From: Elusimicrobiota bacterium
GTDB lineage: Bacteria; Elusimicrobiota; Elusimicrobia; FEN-1173
Direction of reading: 5' to 3'
DNA: 64,000 nt
NCBI GenBank assembly: GCA_016706425.1
Contig: JADJJR010000001.1
Span: 1,922,001-1,986,000, forward strand
Positions within the stretch are counted from its first letter, which is position 1; every line of letters begins with the position of its first letter. Positions 7,974-16,100 of this stretch are shown one piece after another. The translations under genes and the position numbers were made by a program. The notes under the pieces are model-generated. The model did no database searches. It was not told where the DNA came from and was given only the letters and a program-made list of their open reading frames with translations.

Positions 7974-8225
7974 TTACAGCCGCTTCAACACCAAGCTCAA
8001 AACCTTCCGCGCGTCCTTGCTGGCCTTGCTCCCCAAGGAGTCCAGGTATCCCTCAAACAGGTCCGCCGTCACCTGATCCGTCGCCCCTTCCACGGCGGCG
8101 GCAAGCTCCAACATCTTTTCCCACTTCTCGCCCTGGTCAATCATCTTTTCCAGGGCTTCGACCTGGCCCCCGAGGCGGGCCAACCGACGTTTCAATTGCG
8201 CTTGGAGTTCCGTCAATTCGGCCAT
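7974..8225 (-). CDS. CsoR/FrmR-like small helical protein lacking metal ligands
   Basis: 83 residues, all helical. The sequence LKRRLARLGGQVEALEKMID...KMLELAAAVEGATDQV follows the first two helices of CsoR/RcnR/FrmR repressors (R..RL.GQv.ali.mie......L.qiaAv.gA...v). The ligand positions are altered: the conserved Cys at the start of helix 2 is Trp35, and the His of the L.e.H motif is Tyr60 (LFEGYLDSL). There is no Cys at all. It therefore probably does not sense copper, nickel, persulfide or formaldehyde in the usual way. CsoR-type palindromes occur at 3424, 5185, 8848 (degenerate) and 10567 in the same element, so DNA binding may be retained. It could instead be a structural subunit. Confidence 0.55.
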   Translation of the reverse strand: MAELTELQAQLKRRLARLGGQVEALEKMIDQGEKWEKMLELAAAVEGATDQVTADLFEGYLDSLGSKASKDARKVLSLVLKRL

Positions 8226-8241
8226 AAAAGGTCCCGTCCTT

Positions 8242-8841
8242 TCAGCACTTCAATTTCCCGCGAGCGGTTTTCACCAAATCATCGTAAGCCGCGACCACCG
8301 CATCCGCGCGGCCATTCAACAGCTTCACCGCCTCGGAATATTTCTGCGGCATATGGTCCGCCCAATCGGGAGGGACCGCCGCCCACTCTATATCCGTATT
8401 CAGAGGGAAAGTGTACGTCGCATAGGCATGGAGGAAATCCTCCACGGCCTTGTGCAGCGCCCCTCTCTTTCCGTTTATCTCCACGTCCAAAAAGAGGTGG
8501 TCGGGATTCTTCCATACACGATCGAAGTCATGGAGATCGTAGATTCTCGTCCTCAAGAACGACCCGCTTTCAAAGTCAAAGCTCCTGATGAAATCTATGC
8601 CGCCGCCCGTGGCCGGAAGCTTTTCCAGGAGTTTCATGAAGAGGGTCTTGTCCGCCGCTTTCTCGTCCGAGGTTTCCCTAAGACCGGCCCTGAACTCCTC
8701 CATCTTCTTATCGTATTCGTGCTTGACCGACTCCTGTATCCGGACTTCCGCCCACTTCTTGCCTAAAAAGATGGCGACAAGTTGCAGGGTGCCAGCCCCG
8801 CCTAACCCGGCCAGGAAGGCCGTCACGATTTGCGAATCCAT
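8242..8841 (-). CDS. N-terminally anchored membrane protein, unknown function
   Basis: 199 residues. A single hydrophobic segment at the N-terminus (IVTAFLAGLGGAGTLQLVAIFLG, ~5-27) is followed by a long charged helix (EVRIQESVKHEYDKKMEEFRAG) and a soluble domain rich in aromatics and Asp (DFIRSFDFESGSF, HAYATYTFPLNTDIEW). Proteins with this layout (one TM, then a KHEYDKK...EEFR helix) are frequent hypothetical genes on islands, but I know no assigned role. A degenerate CsoR-type palindrome sits just upstream at 8848-8864. It ends 16 bp before the CsoR-like gene. Confidence 0.6.
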   Translation of the reverse strand: MDSQIVTAFLAGLGGAGTLQLVAIFLGKKWAEVRIQESVKHEYDKKMEEFRAGLRETSDEKAADKTLFMKLLEKLPATGGGIDFIRSFDFESGSFLRTRIYDLHDFDRVWKNPDHLFLDVEINGKRGALHKAVEDFLHAYATYTFPLNTDIEWAAVPPDWADHMPQKYSEAVKLLNGRADAVVAAYDDLVKTARGKLKC

Positions 8842-8847
8842 GATCCG

Positions 8848-8864
8848 ATACCCCCGCCCCGTAT
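8848..8864. promoter_or_regulatory. Degenerate CsoR-type palindrome S4
   Basis: ATACCC-CCGCC-CCGTAT has one perfect arm and a second arm with two mismatches to GGGTAT. It falls in the 32-bp gap between the hydrolase stop (8874) and the membrane-protein start (8841). It is weaker than S1-S3 and counted only because of its intergenic position. Confidence 0.3.
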
Positions 8865-8873
8865 TTTAGAGAT

Positions 8874-9725
8874 TCAGAAGTTTAACTTTTTCCACGCCTT
8901 CGCCAGACTCTTGGCGACCAGTCCCGTCACGCTTCCATCGGTCCAATAGTCGGTATGGGAAAGAGGGGTCCAGCCGGTGAAAACCCCGCCCACGCTGACA
9001 GCCCGGTCCCGCGTGACGGCCTTCCCATAGGCCGCGTTGACCGTCTTCAACGGATAGCCGATCACGTCGTCCTCATCGTAAAAATTGACCCACTCTCCGG
9101 AGAGCTTCCGCCAATGCCTTTTCAGTCCCGGAGCTGGTACCCGGACCGGTCTGCCGAAATCGGTATATCGGAGGCTCCATAGGGCGATAGGGCTCCCCAA
9201 CGTGTAGAGGAAGGCCAACGTCTCGCCCTTCTCTAGTGGCGTCTTCTCCATCTCTTTCTTGACCGTTTTGGGGAGAATGTCTTTTCGGGGGGCCGTCTGT
9301 AGATCGTAAAGGTAGTTGGAGGCGACGACGGTTCCCAGGCTATGGGCGATCACACAAAGAGGAGCCTTCGGCCCAGCCTCCCGCGCCAAGGCGCGGAAGG
9401 TTTGGGCGACGACCCGGTGAATGGCCTCATAGACTTTCTTTTCTCGCGGCAACGGCTGATAGGCGATTGCATCCGCCGCGAAGTCCAGCATGAACCGACG
9501 CAGCCGCGTGAAATCCATAGGACCACCGCGCTTGACCCGCCGCCATAACTCATCCTCCCCGCCTTGAAGGACCGGCGACCAATAGACGGGCTTCATCACC
9601 AAGTCCGGCGCGTCGGCCCCTTCGGCGGTAAACTGCCGTCGCAAGTCCTTCATCAGGCCGTCGGCAAAATCCGGCTCCGTCCGCCCGATGCCATGAATGA
9701 TGGCGACCGCTATTTTCTGGCCCAT
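8874..9725 (-). CDS. Alpha/beta-hydrolase-fold protein (serine hydrolase-like)
   Basis: 283 residues, no signal peptide. It opens with a beta strand and oxyanion-type HGIG (IAVAIIHGIGRTEPDF). The nucleophile elbow is IAHSLGTV with Ser129. Candidate acid residues lie in NFYDEDDVIGYPL (Asp217-Asp220), and the candidate His257 is in PLSHTDYWTD. The overall order matches lipases and esterases of the alpha/beta-hydrolase fold; the DEDDVIGYPL and SHTDYW segments recall uncharacterised lipase-like proteins. The start has GGAGG ten bases upstream. As second gene of the operon, next to a PH-domain membrane protein, a membrane-lipid or acyl substrate is conceivable but not shown. Confidence 0.7.
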   Translation of the reverse strand: MGQKIAVAIIHGIGRTEPDFADGLMKDLRRQFTAEGADAPDLVMKPVYWSPVLQGGEDELWRRVKRGGPMDFTRLRRFMLDFAADAIAYQPLPREKKVYEAIHRVVAQTFRALAREAGPKAPLCVIAHSLGTVVASNYLYDLQTAPRKDILPKTVKKEMEKTPLEKGETLAFLYTLGSPIALWSLRYTDFGRPVRVPAPGLKRHWRKLSGEWVNFYDEDDVIGYPLKTVNAAYGKAVTRDRAVSVGGVFTGWTPLSHTDYWTDGSVTGLVAKSLAKAWKKLNF

Positions 9726-9758
9726 GCTATCGAGCCTCCAAGACCGGTATTACTCCGG

Positions 9759-10244
9759 TCAGGCGGGGTTCATCTGTTCGTGGACTTGCTTGCGGAACTC
9801 CATAGGCCCGTCGATCTTGTGGAAAGGCTGCTTGGAGCCGCCCGTACCGTTGACGATGATCGTCCCGTACCCAAGCATCCGTCCCAAGATGCTTTGCTGG
9901 ACATGGACGCCTTCCACCTTCGGCAGAAGGATTTCCAGGGAGTTGCGACGAATCAGGCCGACCTTGACTAAGACCCTCTTGTTGGTCACGCCGAACTCCG
10001 CAGTCCATCTTTCAAGCCAGCAGATGATGGAAGTGATGATCGAGGTGAAAACCAAGAGGACGCCCCAAACGGCCCCGCCTCCGCCCTTTGAAAACCCGTA
10101 CACCGCCAACACCAGGAGAACCGCGGGCCAAAAGAAAACAATCCAATGCCGTTTCGTCCGATGAATTACCTTCTCGTCACCAAGCAGGCTTTTGTCAATG
10201 AAGCTCACGATTTCCTCCCGTTTGAATGCTTTCTGAATCCTCAT
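9759..10244 (-). CDS. PH-domain (bPH2/YdbS-like) membrane protein, first gene of nine-gene operon
   Basis: 161 residues from ATG 10244, chosen for its GGGAG ribosome-binding site; an in-frame ATG at 10274 is the alternative. Two close transmembrane helices (HWIVFFWPAVLLVLAVYGF and AVWGVLLVFTSIITSIICWL) are followed by a bacterial PH-2 domain: TAEFGVTNKRVLVKVGLIRRNSLEILLPKVEGVHVQQSILGRMLGYGTIIVNGTGG. The strand order and the lgrllGyGtI.v.gtgg signature are characteristic. Such proteins sit in the inner membrane with the PH domain in the cytoplasm. It leads the operon and is separated by 33 bp from the hydrolase gene. Confidence 0.8.
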   Translation of the reverse strand: MRIQKAFKREEIVSFIDKSLLGDEKVIHRTKRHWIVFFWPAVLLVLAVYGFSKGGGGAVWGVLLVFTSIITSIICWLERWTAEFGVTNKRVLVKVGLIRRNSLEILLPKVEGVHVQQSILGRMLGYGTIIVNGTGGSKQPFHKIDGPMEFRKQVHEQMNPA

Positions 10245-10260
10245 ACTCTCCCGCAATACG

Positions 10261-10560
10261 TTAAAAACGGTCACGGCTGTTCCCTCGATCCGGCCACAGA
10301 ATTCGGTTGCGAGCCCTCACCCAGGACGGCCCGGCGTGCCGGCCGGCCGTCGGCCGCCGAAAAACGGCGGCTTCATACTGCGGCTTCTCCTTCGGGTCCG
10401 CCTCCGGCGGCCGCCAGATGGAGAAGGGACCGTCTCTCGGATTGGGTCTTGCGCCCCATTGCGCCCCAGCGAAACGGGGCTCCATGACCTCGGGGCGCCA
10501 GGCACAATCAGCCGCGACCTTCAGAGGTGCCACGGCCAGGAGCTTGCCGTGGATCTCCAT
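10261..10560 (-). CDS. Possible small protein, doubtful
   Basis: A 99-residue frame starting MEIHGKLLAVAPLKVAADCAWRP at ATG 10560. The first half reads like protein; the second half is Arg/Pro-rich (RRPTAGRHAGPSW) and probably GC artefact. No ribosome-binding site is obvious, and it ends 16 bp before the PH-domain gene. The open frame extends upstream across palindrome S3. I cannot assign a family. Confidence 0.25.
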   Translation of the reverse strand: MEIHGKLLAVAPLKVAADCAWRPEVMEPRFAGAQWGARPNPRDGPFSIWRPPEADPKEKPQYEAAVFRRPTAGRHAGPSWVRARNRILWPDRGNSRDRF

Positions 10561-10566
10561 GTTGCG

Positions 10567-10583
10567 ATACCCCGACCGGGTAT
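10567..10583. promoter_or_regulatory. CsoR-type palindrome S3
   Basis: ATACCC-CGACC-GGGTAT, with arms extended by one G/C pair on each side (GATACCC...GGGTATC). Same arms and spacing as S1 and S2. It lies about 320 bp upstream of the first gene of the nine-gene operon, a suitable place for an operator if the promoter is in this gap. Confidence 0.5.
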
Positions 10584-10712
10584 CCCCGGATCGGAGGGGA
10601 GGCCGGTAGCCCGGCAACCTTGATTTGGCGCTTTCCGTCCTGTGTCTCTTCAGTTTAACGGCGGCCTTCGGGGGCACGTCAAGGGTTCCGGTCCGGCATA
10701 AAAGAAGCGGCC

Positions 10713-10877
10713 TCATCCCTTTCTGGCTTTTGCGAATCTCCTCTCATCGTCCGGCACGAATCGAAGATCATCCGCCGCTATTTCGTGCTCATATGATTCA
10801 TTGAAATGCTCCCAGCTCTCATCACCGGGAGCCAAGATGGCCAGCGCCGCATCAGCTCGTCGGTTGACCGGTATTTT
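10713..10877 (-). pseudogene. C-terminal gene remnant
   Basis: A minus-strand frame without a usable start reads IPVNRRADAALAILAPGDESW and continues with an acidic/aromatic stretch (EHFNESYEHEIAADDLRF) to a TGA at 10713-10715. Its composition is protein-like and unlike the low-complexity shadows elsewhere. It overlaps the 3' end of the peroxiredoxin gene. Probably the tail of a gene lost when arm A was assembled; the family is not recognised. Confidence 0.3.
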
Positions 10878-11325
10878 TTAGCGCTGATAGGGCGTCCCGG
10901 GTTTCCGGCCAATGACGGTTCACCGCAAAATCATGACGGAGAACCCGGCGAATAACGCCGACTTTATCAATAACATACGTGACCCGCGCCGTGAGCAGAC
11001 CGAGCGGCCCTTTGGCGTCATACAGCTCGATCAGTTTTTTGTCGGGATCAGCGATGAGGGGAAACGGAAGTTTGTATTTAACACGGAATCTCACGTGGGA
11101 ATCTGCGGTATTGTTGCTGATGCCGACGAGGATCGCGTCATATGCATCCAGCCCGCCATAGTTGTCCCGGAACAAACACGCTTGGCGGGTGCATCCCGGC
11201 GTGAAATTCCGCGGATAGAAATAGAGGACAACGTTCTTCTCGCCCTTGTACGCCGACAACTGGAAACGTTGGCCGTCGTCAAGAACCGCCGAGAAATCCG
11301 GCGCAACAACGCCTTCTTTGAGCAT
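10852..11325 (-). CDS. bcp: Peroxiredoxin, BCP/PrxQ type
   Basis: 157 residues. Thioredoxin-fold peroxidase: V-A-P-D-F at 7-11, YFYPRNFTPGCTRQAC with peroxidatic Cys45 and resolving Cys50 (the PrxQ CxxxxC spacing), the preceding FTPG loop, and a distal Arg in the TARVTYVIDKVGVIRRV block. It reduces hydroperoxides at the expense of thioredoxin, in the cytoplasm. It is the last gene of the efflux operon, 32 bp after the PII-like gene, linking oxidant defence with efflux. Length is normal for the family. Confidence 0.88.
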   Translation of the reverse strand: MLKEGVVAPDFSAVLDDGQRFQLSAYKGEKNVVLYFYPRNFTPGCTRQACLFRDNYGGLDAYDAILVGISNNTADSHVRFRVKYKLPFPLIADPDKKLIELYDAKGPLGLLTARVTYVIDKVGVIRRVLRHDFAVNRHWPETRDALSALKNTGQPTS

Positions 11326-11357
11326 AAATTACCCCCAATCGCCGATCCAGGGCGGGA

Positions 11358-11657
11358 TCACAGGATTTGCTCGCAGGGGACTGCGAAGAGGCGCAGCGGG
11401 ACTTTCTCGCCCTGCGCGGTCAATCTCACGGACAGTTCCTTCATCGCGCCCGCGACTTTGCGTGCGTCGCTCTCGTCCACGGCTGAGATCACCATGCTGT
11501 TGTAGCCGGGCCAAGCGTGGCTGTCGAAGACCCTCCCCATCGAGCCCGCTCCGTAAACCTCCGCCGTCTCCGTGTAGCCAGGAAGCTTCAGCCCATCGAG
11601 GAGGCGAAATATCTCCTTGTTGAGCGTTGAGCGAAATACCAAGATCAGCATCTTCAT
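11358..11657 (-). CDS. PII-like RND-transporter-associated protein (copy 1)
   Basis: 99 residues. Predicted ferredoxin-like (PII/CutA) fold: MKMLILVFRSTLNKEIFRLLDGLKLPGYTE..., VFDSHAWPGYNSMVISAV, DARKVAGAMKELS, ending PLRLFAVPCEQIL. It is a paralogue of 12877-13176 with the same skeleton. Small PII-like proteins of this kind (PG0541-type) are encoded beside RND pumps in several phyla and are presumed to modulate or sense transport. No T-loop of classical GlnB is present. It follows the outer-membrane barrel gene after a 171-bp gap in which I see no gene. Confidence 0.65.
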   Translation of the reverse strand: MKMLILVFRSTLNKEIFRLLDGLKLPGYTETAEVYGAGSMGRVFDSHAWPGYNSMVISAVDESDARKVAGAMKELSVRLTAQGEKVPLRLFAVPCEQIL

Positions 11658-11828
11658 CGGACTCCTCCATGATCCGGATCAAGAACTCTTTTGGCATGCG
11701 TCCAGGTTCGGGCCGCGCCGAAGTGGGCGATGAGCGGGCCGATGTTCGCGCCCGGATTTATTGGTTGAAAAAGCGGGGCTCCCATGTGGTTGTCAAAGAC
11801 CGAGCGCAACTTTGGCAGTTCTGACTTC

Positions 11829-12797
11829 TCAACGACGCCAGGATAACCGCAAGAGACCGATCCAGGCGTTAGGAAGCTCGGCTTTGGGAACGCCAGAACG
11901 GTTGGCATCCTTGCTCTCGTAGAATCGTCTGCGGAAGTCCAAGCCGGCCGACAGGTCCGCCGATACGCCTCCTCCCAGCGGGCTTCGCACGCCGAGGCGG
12001 GGTCCCTGCCGGTCGAAGATGAGCCGGTCGGAGAGGTTCTCCCGGCCGGCCCGAAGCCACTGAGAGGGATTGCGCTCGAAACGCGCATAGGCCCATGCCG
12101 ATGAGCCCAGGCGTCGGGCTCCCTCCGCGGAAATATTGGTCGGACCGAATGCGGAGAGCGCCAGCCGCCAGTTCTTCCCGGGTTGATAGGACAGCAGGAT
12201 GAAGGGCAGGCCGACCGTCGCATGGAGGCCGGGAACGGGTTCTCGAACCACATAGGCGACGCCGGGGAACGGAATGTTGTTGAGAAACGAGCGGTTGTTC
12301 GAGTAGGCCAAGAACAGCAGCCAGGAGTTGCGCTCGCGGCTGGGAAACTCGCGGTAGGCCATCGCCTTCACCTCCGTCTCACGGATGGAGTTGAACGGCT
12401 CGTCGCTGGCGGAGCCAAGCCCCAGGCTGGCTCCCCATCGCCTGCGCTCGCCGATGCGGCGCGCGAAGGCTCCGCCGGCCTGCACGCTCCAGAGCTTGCT
12501 CGGAATGGTCAGCCCCGTGCCCGGGACCACCGGAGACGCGCTCAACTCGAGCTCGCCCGCGTGGGCCGACACAGACCAGGCATCGGAACCGCTCCGCTTG
12601 ACGATAAAGCTTCCGTCGGCCTCATGCCGGAGCATGCGGGGTGCTCCCGCGCGGGCCGGAGTCAGCGACATGGAATAGCCGGCCCTGTCCTCTGATGAGG
12701 AGAAGAAGCCTCCCGCCCCAAACCCGCCGTCTTGAGCGTCCGCCGGAAGCGCGGAGAGGACGATGGCCAGCGCTCCAACCAAGGCCCCCTTCGTCAC
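11829..12797 (-). CDS. Predicted outer-membrane beta-barrel protein
   Basis: 322 residues with a signal peptide (MTKGALVGALAIVLSALPADA, cleavage near 21). The rest is alternating amphipathic strands with aromatic residues at the ends (WGASLGLGS, KAMAYREF, WLLFLAYSNNRSF, GLHATVGLPFILLSY, WRLALSAFG, SADLSAGLDFRRRFYE) and ends with a W-I-G-L-L-R-L-S-W strand before RR. It resembles DUF6268-type barrels. Placed between two PII-like genes in the efflux operon, it may be an accessory pore or sensor. The TolC gene is separate, so this is not the pump's exit duct. Confidence 0.6.
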   Translation of the reverse strand: MTKGALVGALAIVLSALPADAQDGGFGAGGFFSSSEDRAGYSMSLTPARAGAPRMLRHEADGSFIVKRSGSDAWSVSAHAGELELSASPVVPGTGLTIPSKLWSVQAGGAFARRIGERRRWGASLGLGSASDEPFNSIRETEVKAMAYREFPSRERNSWLLFLAYSNNRSFLNNIPFPGVAYVVREPVPGLHATVGLPFILLSYQPGKNWRLALSAFGPTNISAEGARRLGSSAWAYARFERNPSQWLRAGRENLSDRLIFDRQGPRLGVRSPLGGGVSADLSAGLDFRRRFYESKDANRSGVPKAELPNAWIGLLRLSWRR

Positions 12798-12876
12798 GGC
12801 GCCGGCCGGTTGATCCGCGCCATTACTTATCCGCCGCCATCGGTTCCTTTTGCGCGTCCAGGCTCACTCCTTGGAT

Positions 12877-13176
12877 TTAAAGCAACTGCTCGCATGGGAC
12901 CGAGAAGATGCGGATGGGCATGTGCTCTCCGTCCTTTTCGCGGGTCTGGGCGAAGTACGCCAGGGCGTCAACGACCCGGCGCGCGTCTTCCTCGCTCAGG
13001 GCCGAGAGCACCATGCCATTGAAGCCCGGCCAGGCGTGACTGTCGAAGACCGGTCCCATCGCGCCCGTGCCGTAGACTTGGGGGGCCTCCGTGTAGCCGG
13101 GCAGCTTGAGCGCGTCGAGGATGCGCAGCACCGCGTCCTCGAACGTGGAACGGAACACGAGCAGGAGCAGCTTCAT
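12877..13176 (-). CDS. PII-like RND-transporter-associated protein (copy 2)
   Basis: 99 residues. ATG 13176 overlaps the stop of the RND pump gene (ATGA), showing translational coupling and fixing the start. It shares with copy 1 LLLVFRSTFEDAVLRILDALKLPGYTEA, YGTGAMGPVFDSHAWPGFNGMV and the ending IRIFSVPCEQLL; roughly 60% of positions look identical by eye. Predicted PII/CutA-like trimer. Direct coupling to the pump gene suggests a regulatory or sensing partner of the transporter. Confidence 0.7.
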   Translation of the reverse strand: MKLLLLVFRSTFEDAVLRILDALKLPGYTEAPQVYGTGAMGPVFDSHAWPGFNGMVLSALSEEDARRVVDALAYFAQTREKDGEHMPIRIFSVPCEQLL

Positions 13177-16100
13177 GAATCGCCTCCCATGCGGGCCTTG
13201 ACCCATTGCGTGGCGTCGTCGAAGAGCGAGTAGAAGACGGGCACGACGAGCAGGGTGATCAGAAGGCAAAGCGATTGCCCGCCCACGATGACGACGGCCA
13301 TCGTCGCCCGGTTGGCCGCGCCAGGCCCGCCGCCGAAGGCCACCGGCAGCATGGCGGCCACGAGCACGATGGTGGTCATGAGGATGGGCCGCAGGCGCGT
13401 CTTGTTCGCCTCCAGGATGGCCTTGTCGCGCTCCATGCCGCGCTCGCGCAGCGTGTTCGTGTAGTCCACCTGGAGGATGGCGTTCTTTTTGACGATGCCG
13501 AAGAGCATGAATATGCCCATGATCGAGAAGATCGTGAGGTTCTGGCCCATGACGAGCAGGGAGATCAGGGCGAACGGGATGGAGAGCGGCAAGGTCATCA
13601 TGATGGTCACCGGATGGACGAAGCTCTCGAACTGGGAAGCCAGCACCATGTACATGAAGATGAAAGAGAGCCCGAAGGCGACCAGGAAGCCCTTCATCAT
13701 GCGCCCGAACTCCTTCGCCTTGCCGAGCAGCCCCGTCTTGTAGTCGGGCGGCAGGTTAAGTTCCTTGACCACCTCGTTGGCCTTGTCGATGGCGTAACCG
13801 ATCGGCGCGCCCTGCAGGTTGGCGGTGATGGTGACCGAGCGCTGGCGGTTGACGCGGTCGATCTGCGACGGGCCGCGCGCCTCCACGAGGGTCGCCACGC
13901 TGTCCAGGCGGACCAAGCCGACCTTGGAGGACGGCACGTACAGTCCCGAGATCACGTCCGGCCGGTCGCGGTAATTCTTGTCCACGCGCAGGCGCACTTG
14001 ATAGAGATCGTCGCCCTCCTTGTACTTGGTGATGTCCTCCTCGCCGCCGACCATCGTGCGCAGGCTGTTGGCGATGTCCTCGATTTTGACGCCGAGGTCC
14101 TGGGCGCGGTCGCGGTCGATGCGGACCCTGAGCTCAGGCTTGGCGTAGGTGAGCGAAGTGTCCACGTCCACGATGCCCGGGGCCTTCTTGAGGCGTTCGA
14201 CGATGGCGGCCGAGTAGTCCCTCAAGCGGTCGAGGTCCGGGCCGGAGATCACGTAGTTGAAGTCCGATGACTTGAAGCCTCCTCCCGAGATGGCGGCGAT
14301 GGGCGTGACCCCGATCCGCAGCCCCTCATATTTGGCCAGCGCCTTGCGCGCCAGGGCCATAACCACGAACTGGTTGGCCTTCCTCTTGCCGAGGGGCGCC
14401 AAGCGGACATAGACCAGTCCGTCGTTGACGCTCGCCCCCTCGCCTTCGCCGATCGAGGCGAGCAGGCTCTCGACGTCCGGCAGCCGGTTGACCTCCGCCT
14501 CGATCTGCTTGAGAATGAGGTCCATGGCCTTGATCGAGGTCCCTTCGGGCGACTTGATCGTGATCTGGAACTCGCCGGCGTCGTCCGGCGGGATGAAATC
14601 CTTGCCTACGAAGCGGATGATGACGCCGGTGGACAGGATCGTGAGGATCGTGGCGGCGACCATCAGCCGGCGGCGGCGCATCGACCACTCGACCATCCGG
14701 CCGTAGCGCTCCTTGAGATAGTCGTTGAGGCGATCGACCCACAGTTGCAGCTTGTTTTTGGGACCGTGCTGGATTTTAAGGAACCGCGAACAGAGCATCG
14801 GCGTCAAGGTGAAGGCCACGAAGAGGCTCACCATGATGGCGAAGGCCACTGTGAAGCCGTATTCCTTGAGGAAGCGCCCCACGATGCCGGGCATGTAGGC
14901 CAACGGCAGGAAGATGATGACGAGCGACAAAGTCGTGGCCATGACGGCCGTGCCGATCTCCCGGGTCGCCTCGCCGGCGGCGCGCATGGCGGGAGCGCCA
15001 TCCTCCTCCATGTGCCGGAAGATGTTCTCGAGCACCACGATGGCGTCGTCGATGACGACGCCGACCGCGAGGGCCAGGCCCAGCAGGGTCATGTTGTTGA
15101 GCGTGAACCCGGCCGTGTCCATCAGGATGTAGGTCGCGATGAGGCTCGTCGGGATGGCCACGGCCGCGATCAAGGTGCTGCGAAAGCTCCCCATGAACAG
15201 AAGGACGACGACGCTCGCGAGGATCGCCCCCAAGACCAAGTGCTCCTGGACCGTGTGCACGGAGCCCAGGATGAACTCGGACTGGTCGCGCACGACCTTG
15301 GCGGAGACGCCCGGAGGGAGGGCCGCCTTGAGGTCCGCGAGGTCTTCCTTGACCCGCTGGATCACCTCGACCGTATTCATGCCCGACTGCTTTTGCACGA
15401 TCAAAGAGACCGCGCTCGTGCCGTCGAGACGGGCCAGCGAGCGGGGCTCCTCCTCGGCGTCCTCCACGCGGCCGATGTCGCGCACGCGCACGGGCACGCC
15501 GTTCACGTTGGCGATGACGACCCTCTCGAACTCTTTCGGGGACTCGATGCGCCCCATCGTGCGCAGCACGAGTTCGCGCCGGCTCTGCTCCACGCGGCCG
15601 CCCGGGACCTCGATGTTCTGCTGCTGGAGCGCCTCCTTGACCTGCTTGATCGAGAGCTTGAAGGCGGCGAGCTTCATCGGGTTGACCACGGCGTGGACCT
15701 CCCGCTCGCGGCCGCCGACCATGCTGATCTTGCCCACGCCCTTGATCGTCTCGAGCGGCTCCTTGATCCTCTTCTTGGCGATTTCGGTGATCTCCCGCAG
15801 GGGCAGAGCGCCGCTGACGGCGATCGACATCACGGGCGCGGCGCCGGGGTCGAATTTCTGGATCACCGGGGGATCGGTGCCCTGCGGGAGATCGGCCAGC
15901 ACCCGTCCGACCGCGTCGCGGACCTCCTGGGCGCCGACGTCCGCGTCCTTCTCCAACACGAAGGTGACGATCACCTGGCTCAGGCCTTCAAAGCTCGTCG
16001 AGCGCAGCTCGTCGATGCCGGAGATCGTGTTGACCGCCTCCTCGATCTGCTTGGTGAGCGAGGTTTCGATCTCCTCGGGGCTCGCGCCCCGCAACGTCGT

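Larger units (their letters stand above)
10245..10851. other. Gap between the two arm A operons
   Basis: This stretch separates the peroxiredoxin end from the nine-gene operon. It contains the doubtful frame at 10261-10560, palindrome S3 (10567-10583) and a short gene remnant (10713-10877). TTGACG (10682-10677) with TTAAAC (10658-10653, 18-bp spacer) on the minus strand is a weak promoter candidate for the nine-gene operon. Confidence 0.4.

Noticed and set aside
11658..11828. Possible gene between the barrel and PII-like copy 1
   Set aside because: Short frames on both strands, none with a ribosome-binding site or family resemblance.
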